Source of the DNA: Bradyrhizobium sp. CSA112
Lineage (GTDB): Bacteria; Pseudomonadota; Alphaproteobacteria; Rhizobiales; Xanthobacteraceae
Length of the DNA stretch: 64,000 nucleotides
NCBI RefSeq assembly: GCF_029051645.1
Contig: NZ_JAACFS010000004.1
Span: forward strand, 124,001-188,000
Direction: 5' to 3'
Part shown: piece after piece, positions 8,550 through 17,304 of the stretch
How positions within the stretch are numbered: the stretch's first letter is position 1
Layout of the letters: the number at the start of each line of letters is the position of its first letter
Notes under the pieces: generated by a model
Told to the model about the DNA's origin: nothing
Seen by the model: the letters and a program-made list of their open reading frames with translations, nothing else
Database searches by the model: none
Made by a program: the position numbers and the translations under genes

Positions 8550-9740
8550 ATGACAACATCTGTAAACGCCTCAGCCTGGCCGGACCTCAAACCGACCGCG
8601 CTCCTCGTGCTTGCCGACGGTACCGTGCTGGAGGGTTTTGGCCTCGGCGCGGAAGGCCACGCCGTCGGCGAGGTCTGCTTTAACACCGCGATGACCGGCT
8701 ATGAGGAGATCCTCACCGATCCCTCCTATGCCGGGCAGCTCATCACCTTCACCTTCCCGCATATCGGCAATGTCGGCACCAACGAGGAAGACATCGAGAC
8801 GGTGAACATGGCTGCGACGCCAGGCGCGCGCGGCGTGATCCTGCGCACCGCCATCACCGATCCCTCGAACTACCGCGCGACAAAGCATCTCGATCAGTGG
8901 CTGCGGGCCCGCGGCATCATCGGCCTATCAGGCATCGACACCCGTGCGCTCACCGCGCTGATCCGCTCCAAGGGCATGCCGAATGCGGTGATCGCCCATT
9001 CGAAGAACGGCGCGTTCGACCTGCACGGCCTGAAGGAAGAGGCGCGCGAATGGCCCGGCCTCGAAGGCATGGATTTGGTGCCGATGGTCACATCAGGCCA
9101 GCGCTTCACCTGGGACGAGACGCCGTGGGCCTGGGAAAAGGGTTTTGGCCGGCAGAGCGAGCCGGAGTTCAACGTGGTCGCGATCGACTACGGCATCAAG
9201 CGCAATATTTTACGGCTGCTCGCCGGTGAAGGCTGCAAGGTCACGGTGGTGCCGGCGACGACGTCGGCCGAAGACATCCTGGCGATGAAGCCGGACGGCG
9301 TTTTCCTGAGCAACGGTCCGGGCGATCCGGCCGCGACCGGCAAATACGCCGTGCCGGTCATCCGTGAGGTGATTGAATCGGGCACGCCGACCTTCGGCAT
9401 CTGTCTCGGCCACCAGATGCTGGGCCTCGCCGTCGGCGCCAAGACCATGAAGATGCATCAGGGCCATCACGGCGCCAATCATCCGGTGAAGGACGAGACC
9501 ACCGGCAAGGTTGAGATCACCTCCATGAACCACGGCTTTGCCGTGGACCAGGCGACGCTGCCGGAGGGCGCGATGCAGACCCACATCTCGCTGTTCGACG
9601 GCTCCAATTGCGGCATCGAGCTCAAGGGCAAGCCGGTGTTCTCGGTGCAGTACCACCCCGAAGCCTCGCCGGGCCCGCGCGACTCGCATTATCTGTTCAA
9701 GCGCTTTGCGGATCTGATGCGGGCGAATAAGCGAGCGTAG
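8550..9740 (+). CDS. carA: Carbamoyl-phosphate synthase small (glutaminase) subunit
   Basis: 396 residues, normal length. The N-terminal CPSase small-subunit domain carries [20 protein letters not shown] and [16 protein letters not shown]. The C-terminal class I glutamine amidotransferase domain has the nucleophile C285 in GICLGHQ and the His369/Glu371 pair in YHPEASPGP. It releases ammonia from glutamine and channels it to CarB for carbamoyl phosphate, feeding arginine and pyrimidine synthesis. carB lies 7.5 kb downstream on the same strand, separated by unrelated genes, so the two are not one operon. Confidence 0.97.
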   Translation: MTTSVNASAWPDLKPTALLVLADGTVLEGFGLGAEGHAVGEVCFNTAMTGYEEILTDPSYAGQLITFTFPHIGNVGTNEEDIETVNMAATPGARGVILRTAITDPSNYRATKHLDQWLRARGIIGLSGIDTRALTALIRSKGMPNAVIAHSKNGAFDLHGLKEEAREWPGLEGMDLVPMVTSGQRFTWDETPWAWEKGFGRQSEPEFNVVAIDYGIKRNILRLLAGEGCKVTVVPATTSAEDILAMKPDGVFLSNGPGDPAATGKYAVPVIREVIESGTPTFGICLGHQMLGLAVGAKTMKMHQGHHGANHPVKDETTGKVEITSMNHGFAVDQATLPEGAMQTHISLFDGSNCGIELKGKPVFSVQYHPEASPGPRDSHYLFKRFADLMRANKRA

Positions 9741-9751
9741 GGCGTTCACTT

Positions 9752-9892
9752 GTCATTGCCGGGCTTGACCCGGCAATCCATCTTTTCTTGAAGAGTGATG
9801 GATGCCCGGATCCCGGCTCCGCCAAGGCTTCGCCGCGGCTTTCTCCGTTGGCGCGCCGAAGCTTTAGCGGAGGCGGCAAGTCCGGGCATGAC
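9752..9892. repeat. Inverted intergenic repeat, family C copy 2
   Basis: Begins GTCATTGCCGGGCTTGACC and ends AAGTCCGGGCATGAC. The middle contains further inverted arms (GGCTCCGCCAAGGCTTCGCC / GCGCCGAAGC). It is related to 4676-4772. Confidence 0.65.
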
Positions 9893-9974
9893 ATACTGCC
9901 ATGTGGCAAGCCTACTGGCTCAGTCAAACGTCCTTTGGTATGATAATCATCATCATAAATCAGGATGCATGGTC

Positions 9975-10475
9975 ATGGACGCCAAGCCTATCGTTCCCGC
10001 GGTCGAATACGGCGTGACGCCCACCCATGTCATGGCGTCGATGTCAGGCCTCGACTTCGTCCGCGCCATCTTCGACGGCAGATTGCCCTGCCCGCCGATC
10101 ATGCAGAACGTCGAGCCGTTCGATTCCACCGCCGAGACCGGCCACGTGGTGTTCCACAGCGTGCCGGGATTCCGGCATTACAATCCGATCGGCTCGGTGC
10201 ATGGCGGCTATGCCGCGATCCTGCTTGATTCCGCGATGGGGCTTGCGGTTCACACCGCGCTGCCCGCCGGCACCGGCTACACTACGCTCGAATTCAAGAT
10301 TTCCTTCATCAAGGGCATGACCAAGGATACCGGCCCGGTCCGCACCGAGGGCAAGACGCTCAGCGTCGGCCGCCGCGCCGCGACCGCAGAGGCGCGCATC
10401 ACCGACGCCAAAGGCCGGCTGCTCGCGCATGCGACCACGACGTGCCTGGTCTTCGAGATTCCGAAGGGAACGTGA
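9975..10475 (+). CDS. PaaI-family hotdog-fold thioesterase
   Basis: 166 residues from the ATG at 9975, with AGGA 9 nt upstream; an ATG at 9969 is also possible, while the longer frame from 9795 runs through a repeat. The core 'GSVHGGYAAILLDSAMGLAVHTAL' is the PaaI/YbgC hotdog signature, with the conserved HGG, and 'YTTLEFKISFIKGM' follows. These enzymes hydrolyse acyl- or aryl-CoA thioesters. The substrate here is unknown. The gene stands alone between repeats. Confidence 0.85.
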   Translation: MDAKPIVPAVEYGVTPTHVMASMSGLDFVRAIFDGRLPCPPIMQNVEPFDSTAETGHVVFHSVPGFRHYNPIGSVHGGYAAILLDSAMGLAVHTALPAGTGYTTLEFKISFIKGMTKDTGPVRTEGKTLSVGRRAATAEARITDAKGRLLAHATTTCLVFEIPKGT

Positions 10476-10499
10476 AGCGCTGACTTTGGTTTGAAGGGG

Positions 10500-10643
10500 T
10501 GGTGCCAGACCAGGAGCGGCGTCTTCGCCGCGTCTCGAAGGATGAATGGCACCAGCGGGGCCTCGTGGTTCGAGACGGCGCGGAGCCTGTCATCGGGCCG
10601 CGCTACGCGCGGACCCGTTGGCGCCTCCTCACCATGAGGGTTT
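10500..10643. repeat. Intergenic repeat, family G
   Basis: GC-rich stretch with 'CCTCGTGGTTCGAGACGGCG' and 'CGCCTCCTCACCATGAGGG', phrases recognised as common intergenic repeat DNA in Bradyrhizobium. The internal arms CGTCTTCGCCGCGTCTCGAA and TTCGAGACGGCGCGG can pair. Its 3' end supplies the GAGGG ribosome site of the next gene. Confidence 0.5.
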
Positions 10644-10644
10644 A

Positions 10645-11205
10645 ATGGTTACGACGATTGCGGAGAGCCACATGTCCGTCGTCAGCACCGATATCGAACC
10701 GCTCACCTTCGTCTTCGAGGACGATGGCCTCGTACCAAATAACCCGATGCCGTTCCTGGTCTACAAGGGCGCGGTCGACGTCGCGAACGATCACCCGGAA
10801 AAGACCATCGAGGGATTGTTCGGCGCCAATGGCTGGGGCGCGATGTGGCGCGACGGCGTCTATGATTATGCGCACTACCACGCCACCGTGCATGAGGCAC
10901 TCGGCGTCGCCCGTGGCCGCGCGCGTGTCCGCTTCGGCGGTAACAGCGGCCAGGAGCTCGAGATTGCGCCCGGCGACGTCGCCATCCTGCCGGCCGGCAC
11001 GGGGCATCAATGCGTATTCGCCAGCCCCGATTTCTGCGTGGTCGGCGCCTATCCGCCGGGACCGCCGATGCAGATCACGCGGCCGACGCCGGAGAATCAT
11101 GCGAAAGCGTTGAAGACGATCCCGGAAGTAAAGCTGCCGAAGACCGATCCGGTCAGGGGCGCGGATGGCCCGCTGGTCAGGCTGTGGAAGCGCAGCCGAG
11201 CCTAA
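10645..11205 (+). CDS. Cupin-domain protein (YjlB-like)
   Basis: 186 residues from the ATG at 10645, preceded by GAGGG. The pattern 'HYHATVHEALGVARGRARVRFGG' followed by 'IAPGDVAILPAGTGHQCV' is the two-part cupin motif with metal-ligand histidines, as in YjlB-type proteins. The C-terminus ends 'DPVRGADGPLVRLWKRS', also usual for that family. Metal-dependent function is likely but the reaction is unknown. It is predicted cytoplasmic, with no signal peptide. Confidence 0.78.
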   Translation: MVTTIAESHMSVVSTDIEPLTFVFEDDGLVPNNPMPFLVYKGAVDVANDHPEKTIEGLFGANGWGAMWRDGVYDYAHYHATVHEALGVARGRARVRFGGNSGQELEIAPGDVAILPAGTGHQCVFASPDFCVVGAYPPGPPMQITRPTPENHAKALKTIPEVKLPKTDPVRGADGPLVRLWKRSRA

Positions 11206-11217
11206 GTGAACCGCCAC

Positions 11218-11451
11218 TCACCGGGGCGGCCGCAATTCACTGTTGATCCAGCCGAAGGCGTCGGACCGGAGTGGATCGGCGGCCAGCGTCATGGTTTCGG
11301 TGCGGCCGCATATTGCGCATTGGAACGTGCGTTGCTCCAGGCCCTCCGGTCCATCCGAAACAGCGGATGTGATCATCCGCGCCTGGCAATCGGGACAACG
11401 CGGACGGCTTATTGGCAAGAGTTCTGGAGGTGGTCTTTCCGTGCCGAACAT
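11218..11451 (-). CDS. Small zinc-ribbon-like protein
   Basis: 77 residues (80 if a GTG at 11460 is used). It carries C-P-D-C ('RCPDCQARM') and C-A-I-C ('FQCAICGRTE'), a typical four-cysteine zinc ribbon. The tail 'DPLRSDAFGWINSELRPP' is familiar from small Bradyrhizobium hypotheticals. The function is unknown. It is transcribed convergently to the cupin gene, 12 bp away, and divergently from the Crp-like gene. A 174-residue frame on the opposite strand (11206-11727) is judged a shadow. Confidence 0.7.
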   Translation of the reverse strand: MFGTERPPPELLPISRPRCPDCQARMITSAVSDGPEGLEQRTFQCAICGRTETMTLAADPLRSDAFGWINSELRPPR

Positions 11452-11745
11452 GACATTCACCCGGTGTTGGGGTGGAACCTGTCGGCGGGTCGCAAATGTG
11501 AACGCCGACGGCCATTCACGAGGCCGGAACTGTGGGGCCTCGATCGCCCGCTTCCGGCGCTCAAGGTTACAAACACATTCCCTCGCAAATATATCCCTCG
11601 AACTGTCTGGTACCCGACTATCAGCCCAGAATTAATTAGCTATTGCCGGTACTTGCGCCCACTGTGGGTCTATCGCCGGATCTCTTCCCAGGCATCGGTG
11701 ACAGAGAGAGTTGAAGCTCCCGCCTAACTTGCGTTGGAGCTCCTC

Positions 11746-12444
11746 GTGGCCGCTGAAAATCACCTCCTGCGTTTACTGGATGCCTCAGCACTGGCCCTGC
11801 TGAAACCACACATGCGGACGATTACCGTTGAACATGGCGAGTTGCTCCACAGCTCATCTTCCGACATCGAGTTCGCCTACTTCCCGCGTTCCTGCATCAT
11901 TTCCGTCCTCGCCACTACCGAGCAGGGTGCGACCGCCGAGACCTCCATCGTCGGCCGCGAAGGAATGATCGGATCGTCGACTATCCACGGCATCACGACG
12001 TCGTTTGCGGATTCGATCGTGCAGGTCGCCGGCGAAGCGGTTCGCATTCCCGCCGCGGAAGTTCATCGCGTCGGACGGGACAACGACGGCTTTCGAAAAA
12101 CCGTTGCGCTGTTCGATCTATCGTTGCTCGCGCAGTCGCAGCAATCGACCGCCTGCCAGGCGTTGCACCAGGTGGAAAACCGCGCCGCGCGCTGGCTCCT
12201 GCAATGCAGGAAGCGGCTGGGCAGCAACGACATCCGCCTGACCCAGGAGTTCTTCGGGCAGATGCTCGGGGTTCAGCGCACCACCATCAACCTGGTCGAG
12301 CGCACCCTGCAGAATGCCGGCCTCATTCAGATCGGGCGCGGCCGCATCTCCATCCTCGACGCCGAGGGACTGCAGGACGTCGCATGCGACTGTTACGATC
12401 GCATCGAACGGCGGTATGAGGAGCTATTGGGCCCTCTCGAGTAA
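11746..12444 (+). CDS. Crp/Fnr-family transcriptional regulator
   Basis: About 232 residues from a GTG at 11746 with GGAG 6 nt upstream; a TTG at 11734 is the alternative. The N-terminal part has a cNMP-binding-like beta-roll (ITVEHGELLHSSSSDIEFAYFP, VGREGMIG). The C-terminal winged helix shows 'LTQEFFGQMLGVQRTTINLVERTLQNAGLI', the Crp-type helix-turn-helix. No cysteine cluster of Fnr type is evident. This subgroup is frequent in Bradyrhizobium, and its effector is unknown. It lies 1 bp from the convergent small gene downstream. Confidence 0.85.
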   Translation: MAAENHLLRLLDASALALLKPHMRTITVEHGELLHSSSSDIEFAYFPRSCIISVLATTEQGATAETSIVGREGMIGSSTIHGITTSFADSIVQVAGEAVRIPAAEVHRVGRDNDGFRKTVALFDLSLLAQSQQSTACQALHQVENRAARWLLQCRKRLGSNDIRLTQEFFGQMLGVQRTTINLVERTLQNAGLIQIGRGRISILDAEGLQDVACDCYDRIERRYEELLGPLE

Positions 12445-12445
12445 T

Positions 12446-12745
12446 TCAACGGCGACTGGCGATCGGCAAGTTTGAACTGGCTGAATCCGGTATCGGCTCA
12501 CCTGAAGACAGCCGCATCGCGGCGACCCTGGCGACGAAAAGCCCGATGACGAGATTTGCCCGCTCGGTCTCCAGCTTGTCGCGGATCGGCCCGTTCGGCT
12601 CGGTCGCGCACATCGTCTTGATGCAATCGAGGGTGCGGGACAATGAATCGACCACCGCCAGGATCGGTTCTATGGATGGCGGCGCCGCCGCCGGCTCCGA
12701 CGCGGCTTCAGACTTCGCGCCCCGCAATTCAATTACCTTCTGCAT
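12446..12745 (-). CDS. Hypothetical small protein
   Basis: 99 residues from an ATG at 12745 (a longer frame begins at 12817). The sequence is largely helical, with an Ala/Pro-rich segment (SEAASEPAAAPPSIEP) and a helix around 'VVDSLSRTLDCIKTMCATEPNG'. It is not recognised. It ends next to the Crp-like gene, and no strong ribosome site is visible, so it could be spurious. Confidence 0.45.
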   Translation of the reverse strand: MQKVIELRGAKSEAASEPAAAPPSIEPILAVVDSLSRTLDCIKTMCATEPNGPIRDKLETERANLVIGLFVARVAAMRLSSGEPIPDSASSNLPIASRR

Positions 12746-13359
12746 CGCTCGATTTCCAAACCTGAAGAGCTGTGGCACACAACCAAGTTGGACCCGCATC
12801 GTTCTGGTCGGGATCATTGGCCGCCACCGATCATACCGGCGCCTCCCACATGCTCGCTTAAATTGATTATCGGAATCTTGCAGCGCAGCATCTATGCGCA
12901 GGCTTTTTTCGACGCTGTTGAGCCGGCGCGGCGCCGATCCGTTTCATCGGCGAGACGGACCGCTGGCAAAACTGAGAAAGTGCGGCTGACCGTTTTGCCA
13001 GTTGGCGCATGGCATCCCAACTCATGCGAAACAATTCAAAAGCGCACGAAATTTAGCGACAATCAATCCATCCGCGAGCACTCGGTGCGACGAGAAAACA
13101 ATGCATCTTACTGGACATTGTGCTAGAGTGTTCCCGTGGAGGTAGTCAGCAAGCCGCGCTTCTGCAATTGACTCGATAGCATCTCATTTCAGCACCTTTG
13201 CCTCCATTCTGCAGACGCCATGCGGCGTTTTATGCAGCTGATTTTGTACGTCCTCTTGCATGCGTGACTTCCCGATCGCGAAGTCGGAAGGCACCAACAG
13301 TGGGGAAGACCAAACCAGCCACAAATCACGACAGCCACATCAGTAGAGGAGCGTTCTAT
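12746..13359. other. 614-bp region without a convincing gene
   Basis: Locally lower GC than the neighbours, with short frames only (such as 12788-13126) that lack family features. The last part must hold the promoter of the DUF1254 gene. No repeat or RNA gene was recognised. Confidence 0.5.
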
Positions 13360-14826
13360 ATGTTTCGACGGATGATTCTGACGTTGACATTGTCCCTTTG
13401 CCTTGGCGCGGCGGCTGCGCCCGCGGTGCAGGCCCAGTCCGCACCGGCAATCACCGAAGAGGAGGCGCACGCTATCGCAGTGGACGCCTACGTTTACTTC
13501 TACCCCATCATGTCGATGGACGTGTCCCGCAAGCAATTTACAAACGTCGAACAAGGCAAGGAATCCTTCAAAGGCCCGATGAATACGTTCGTCAATGTGC
13601 GCGAATACCCGCCGGCGGACTTCAAGGGTGTCGTGCGATCCAACTTCGACGCGTTGTATTCCGCCTCATGGCTGGACATGACCAGGGAGCCCGTCGTCAT
13701 TTCCGTTCCGGACACCAATGGACGCTACTACCTGTTGCCGATGCTCGACATGTGGACCGATGTCTTTGCGTCACCAGGCTGGCGGACGACGGGCACCAAG
13801 GCCGGGACGTTCCTGATCACTCCCCCGGGCTGGAGGCCGGATCTGCGCGAAAGATTTGCCGAGGAGTTCAAGCTTCCAAAGGACACGCAGCGGATCGAAG
13901 CGCCAACGCCCTATGTCTGGGTCATTGGGCGCACCAAGACGGATGGCCCGGCCGACTACGCTGCGGTTCACAAGATCCAGGCCGGCTACAAGGTCACCCT
14001 GCTTTCAGAATTCGGCAAGACGCCGAAGCCGGTCGAGATCAAGATCGACCCGAGCGTCGACATGAAGACGCCGCCGAAGGTCCAGGTCGATACAATGTCG
14101 GCAGGCGTGTATTTCGCCTATGCCGCCGAGTTACTTAAGCTTCATCCGCCTCATATCACCGACGAGCCGATCATCGCGCAGATGAAGAGGATTGGTATCG
14201 AGCCCGGCAAGAGCTTTGACATCGGTAAGCTCGATCCGGTCGTGCAAAGGGCGCTGGAGACCGCACCGCAGGACGGGCAAAAGCTGATGGCCTGGAAGGT
14301 GCCGACGCTGGCGCGAGTCGCCAACAACTGGTCCATGAACACGGACACAATGGGTGTTTACGGCAACTACTACCTGAAGCGAGCCATTGTCTCGCAACTG
14401 GGGCTCGGTGCAAACCTGCCTGAGGACGCCATCTATCCGCTCAATCTCGGCGACGAATCCGGCAGGCCGCTCGATGGCGCGAACAAATACACCATTACGT
14501 TCGAGAAGGGCGCCGCCCCGCCGACCAATGCGTTCTGGTCGATCACTCTCTACGATCCGGAAGGCTTCCAGGTCGGCAACGTCCTGAACCGCTTCGCCGT
14601 CTCTAGCTGGATGCCGTTCAAATACAATGCCGACGGCTCGCTCGATCTGTATTTCCAGAACCAGAGTCCGGGCAAGGACAGGGAAGCCAACTGGCTTCCG
14701 GCGCCGAAGGGAGCCTTCAACCTGACCATGCGTCTCTACAGTCCAAAGTCCGAGGCGCTGACCGGAAAATGGAATCCGCCGCCGGTTGTGAAGTCGCCGA
14801 CGACGGTGGGCCTGTCGGCCCAGTAA
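13360..14826 (+). CDS. Secreted DUF1254/DUF1214-domain protein
   Basis: 488 residues. The ATG at 13360 follows AGAGGAG and begins a signal peptide (MFRRMILTLTLSLCLGAAAA..AVQAQ), so the longer frame from 13198 is not used. The DUF1254 domain covers roughly 40-170 ('DAYVYFYPIMSMDVSRKQ', 'VRSNFDALYSASWLDM'). The DUF1214 domain follows near the end ('PTNAFWSITLYDPEGFQV', 'LYFQNQSPGKD', 'NWLPAPKGAFNLTMRLY'). The pair occurs in exported proteins of unknown function. It is monocistronic. Confidence 0.88.
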   Translation: MFRRMILTLTLSLCLGAAAAPAVQAQSAPAITEEEAHAIAVDAYVYFYPIMSMDVSRKQFTNVEQGKESFKGPMNTFVNVREYPPADFKGVVRSNFDALYSASWLDMTREPVVISVPDTNGRYYLLPMLDMWTDVFASPGWRTTGTKAGTFLITPPGWRPDLRERFAEEFKLPKDTQRIEAPTPYVWVIGRTKTDGPADYAAVHKIQAGYKVTLLSEFGKTPKPVEIKIDPSVDMKTPPKVQVDTMSAGVYFAYAAELLKLHPPHITDEPIIAQMKRIGIEPGKSFDIGKLDPVVQRALETAPQDGQKLMAWKVPTLARVANNWSMNTDTMGVYGNYYLKRAIVSQLGLGANLPEDAIYPLNLGDESGRPLDGANKYTITFEKGAAPPTNAFWSITLYDPEGFQVGNVLNRFAVSSWMPFKYNADGSLDLYFQNQSPGKDREANWLPAPKGAFNLTMRLYSPKSEALTGKWNPPPVVKSPTTVGLSAQ

Positions 14827-14974
14827 GAGTGACAGAACGTCGGCGGCCGACCTTTCGCCGGCCGCCGGATTGCAACGCTTCAGACTTGAAATCTCAAACC
14901 CGATTTCCGGATGAGGAGAGGTCAACTCGCGCTCACGCCGTGTCAGCTACTCATGGAAAATCACATCGGGCATT

Positions 14975-15283
14975 TCATCTGGCCCACTGCCCCAACTGGA
15001 GGCATGTCTGCAAACTGACATAACTTGGCGTGCCGCCGATGCTCTCTTGCGAGATGCAGCTTGCCCGGCTTGGCGCGGTGAATTTCGACCATTGGCTTGC
15101 GAGCTGCCGCTTCGCTTTCTGTTCATCGTTCACGCAGCTCTTTGTCGACTGGTCAACGGAGAGGCCGGCGGTGGCGGCGACGTCGAGCTTGCAGCTCCGG
15201 GCGATGTCGAATTTGGGCACACCGTCTGCGACCGCGACGACCAACTGCGAGCTCAAAACGATCATCGAGAAAGAGATAGGCAT
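14975..15283 (-). CDS. Small secreted hypothetical protein
   Basis: 102 residues from an ATG at 15283 preceded by a strong AAGGAGG site. The N-terminus MPISFSMIVLSSQLVVAVADG is a signal peptide. The mature part has four cysteines ('ARSCKLD', 'KSCVNDEQKAK', 'ASCISQES', 'QTCLQL') and the phrase 'DEQKAKRQLASQWSKFT', seen in many small Bradyrhizobium hypotheticals. Two disulfides are plausible. The function is unknown. Confidence 0.7.
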   Translation of the reverse strand: MPISFSMIVLSSQLVVAVADGVPKFDIARSCKLDVAATAGLSVDQSTKSCVNDEQKAKRQLASQWSKFTAPSRASCISQESIGGTPSYVSLQTCLQLGQWAR

Positions 15284-15462
15284 CTCCGGCCTCCTTCCGA
15301 TCGCAGCCAAGCTTCCGGGCTGCCGCTTCTATTTAAAGCTGCAGCGCCAGTCTATGCCAAAACCGGGCGGGACGCGACCGAGAATGTCAATCGGAAGGCA
15401 GTCGCCGCAGAACGCAGGGACGGCAAAGCCCGCCCTGCGAATCCGCGAACGCATATGCGCAC

Positions 15463-15996
15463 TCACGCCGCGTTGGCGCCTTCCTGGCGGCTGGCCTCGA
15501 ACAGGAACCAGGTGCGGCGCTCGGTCTCGTCGATGAAGACTTCGAGCAGGCTTGCGCTGCCGGAATCCGCATGATCGTCGCAAAGCTTGTGGGCTTTGCG
15601 CATCGCCGCCGCCATGTGCTTGTTGTCCTGCATCAGTTCGCGGAGCATTTCGCGCGGCGGCACATAGGCCTCGTTGTTGTCCTGGATGGTCTGCAGCTTG
15701 GCGATCTGCCCGATCGAGCGCAGGGTGGTGCCGCCGAGCTTGCGCACCCGTTCGGCGAGCTGGTCGGTGGTGGCGAAAATCGCCTCCGACTGCTGGTCCA
15801 GCATCAGATGATAGTCGTTGAAGTGCCGGCCGCTGACATGCCAGTGAAAGTTCTTGGTCTTCAGATAGAGGGCGAATGCATCCGCCAGCAACGAATTGAG
15901 CGACGCCGAGATCTTGTCCACCGCGGCCTGCGGCAGGTCGGTCGGCGTATCGAGTTCGGGGGATACCTTGTCGGATTTGTTGTTGGTTTTGCTCAC
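15463..15996 (-). CDS. dps: Dps-family DNA-binding ferritin-like protein
   Basis: 177 residues from the GTG at 15996 with AGGAAGG upstream; longer frames lack this. The ferroxidase motif 'TKNFHWHVSGRHFNDYHLMLDQQSEAIFA' is the Dps signature, with His/Asp/Glu iron ligands at the dimer interface. The N-terminal tail has several lysines (VSKTNNKSDK), typical of DNA-binding Dps. It oxidises and stores iron with peroxide and protects DNA. It is divergent from the methyltransferase gene at 16085. Confidence 0.92.
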   Translation of the reverse strand: MSKTNNKSDKVSPELDTPTDLPQAAVDKISASLNSLLADAFALYLKTKNFHWHVSGRHFNDYHLMLDQQSEAIFATTDQLAERVRKLGGTTLRSIGQIAKLQTIQDNNEAYVPPREMLRELMQDNKHMAAAMRKAHKLCDDHADSGSASLLEVFIDETERRTWFLFEASRQEGANAA

Positions 15997-16084
15997 GTTG
16001 CACCTTCCTGTTAGGAACCGGATAGCGACGGCGGTGGACATCGGCCGTCGGACGACCTAACGCATCACCTTCAGGCTGGTTCCG

Positions 16085-16822
16085 ATGTCGGAACCCGCCG
16101 CTTTGCCGGACGCGCGCATGGATGAATGGATCGACTATTACGATTCCACGCATACGATTTATGCGAGCAAGCTGCATCGCGACCTGCATTTCCAGATCAT
16201 CGCGCGTGACATTATCGGCTACATCTCTTCGCCCGATTCCGTGGTGCTGGACTATGCCTGCGGCGAGGCGCTGTCCGCTGCCAAGGTGGCGGACGCCTGC
16301 GCCAAGCTCTACCTGGCCGAGCCTGCCCCCGGTGTCCGCGGCCGGCTGATCGCGCGCTTTGCGCCAAACACCAAGATCCGCGTCCGATCGCTCGAGGATC
16401 TCACGCGAATGGCGGAAAGCTCAGTCGATCTCGTCATCATGAACTCGGTCGCGCAATATATGACGCCGGCGGAACTGGATTCCGCTTTTATCGTCATCCG
16501 CCGGCTGTTGAAGCCCGCCGGGCGGCTGGTACTGGGCGACATCCTGCGGCCGGAAGTCGGCATGGCCAGGGACGTGCTGGCGCTCCTGAAATTCGCCGCC
16601 TCCCACGGCTTCCTGAAAGATGCCCTCTACGGCCTCGCGAGCACGGCGCTATCGGACTACCGGCAGTTGCGGACCCGCGTCGGGCTGCAGCGCTACGGCG
16701 AAGCCGAGATGATCGAGAAGCTCGCCGCTGCGGGCTTTTCAGCCTCGCGCGCCCCGTTCAATATCGGCCACAACCCATGGCGGATGACCTTCGTGGCGCG
16801 GCACGCTTTCCAATGCAGTTGA
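16085..16822 (+). CDS. Class I SAM-dependent methyltransferase
   Basis: 245 residues. Motif I is 'VVLDYACGEALSAAKVADAC', motif II is near 'VDLVIMNSVAQYM', and motif III is 'LLKPAGRLVLGDILRPE'. This is the arrangement of a Methyltransf_11-type Rossmann enzyme acting on a small molecule or lipid. The substrate is unknown. An internal ATG at 16118 (MDEWIDYYDSTH) is an alternative start. It is followed by the tRNA-like gene 81 bp downstream. Confidence 0.8.
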   Translation: MSEPAALPDARMDEWIDYYDSTHTIYASKLHRDLHFQIIARDIIGYISSPDSVVLDYACGEALSAAKVADACAKLYLAEPAPGVRGRLIARFAPNTKIRVRSLEDLTRMAESSVDLVIMNSVAQYMTPAELDSAFIVIRRLLKPAGRLVLGDILRPEVGMARDVLALLKFAASHGFLKDALYGLASTALSDYRQLRTRVGLQRYGEAEMIEKLAAAGFSASRAPFNIGHNPWRMTFVARHAFQCS

Positions 16823-16902
16823 ATGCCAGCGCACGCTGAGATTGTTAACCCTAAGGTGCGGTAGGTATGGTTCACCGCGCCGTGATCGGCGATGATGACC
16901 GC

Positions 16903-16978
16903 GGCCCGGTGGCGGAAGCGACGACGCGAGAGCAGTGCAATGCTCTTTATCCTGGTTCAAATCCAGGCCGGGCCTCCA
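16903..16978 (+). tRNA. Non-canonical tRNA-Cys-like gene
   Basis: A 76-nt segment folds as a tRNA: a perfect 7-bp acceptor stem (GGCCCGG / CCGGGCC at 16968-16974), then T73 and encoded CCA (16975-16978), and a perfect T-arm CCTGG-TTCAAAT-CCAGG. The anticodon arm is odd: AGAGCA and TGCTCT pair over 6 bp, leaving the 6-nt loop GTGCAA rather than a normal 5-bp/7-nt arm, and the D-loop lacks the usual GG pair. U33-GCA-A37 in the loop and U73 both point to cysteine. It may be a divergent functional tRNA or a decayed copy. Confidence 0.55.
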
Positions 16979-17150
16979 GCCTTCGCTGCTCCGCAGCTTC
17001 GGCTCGGCAAGCCAGCGGTGGCGAAGGCTGTCGCGCCGTAGCGGAGCGAAGGCGGACCTCGGCTCGGCAAGCCCTATCGTAGCGAAGCCTGCCGCGGCGT
17101 AGCCCAAAGGGCGAAGCCGGGCCTCGGCAAACACACCCCCTGATTTCCCC
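16979..17150. repeat. GC-rich repeat DNA downstream of the tRNA-like gene
   Basis: Contains repeated phrases 'CTCGGCAAGCC' (several times), 'GCGGAGCGAAGG', 'GTAGCGAAGCC' and 'GGGCCTCGGCAA'. This style is commonly seen after tRNA genes in Bradyrhizobium. No coding potential is supported. Confidence 0.6.
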
Positions 17151-17247
17151 TAAAATCGCGGTTGATGGGGGGCTTTTGGGGGTTTCGCGGGTGCGGAATC
17201 TGGTCTAAAGACCACCCGCGCGCGAGGGTGACCCGCGCTCTTGGCTT

Positions 17248-17278
17248 AGGGGACGCGCGGCATGCGCGCCCTTTTTTT
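17248..17278 (+). terminator. Hairpin plus T-run upstream of carB
   Basis: GGGGACGCGCGGCATGCGCG followed by CCC and seven T residues. It could end transcription from the tRNA-like region or act as an attenuator for carB, whose ATG is 27 bp downstream. Confidence 0.6.
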
Positions 17279-17304
17279 GTGCCCAATTTCCAGTCTGAGA
17301 GCTG

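Noticed and set aside
11206..11727. 174-residue plus-strand frame opposite the zinc-ribbon gene
   Set aside because: No family motif is visible, and the minus-strand frame has two CxxC pairs and a familiar tail.
12788..13126. 112-residue plus-strand frame in the gap before the DUF1254 gene
   Set aside because: Low-complexity composition, no ribosome site, no recognised motif.
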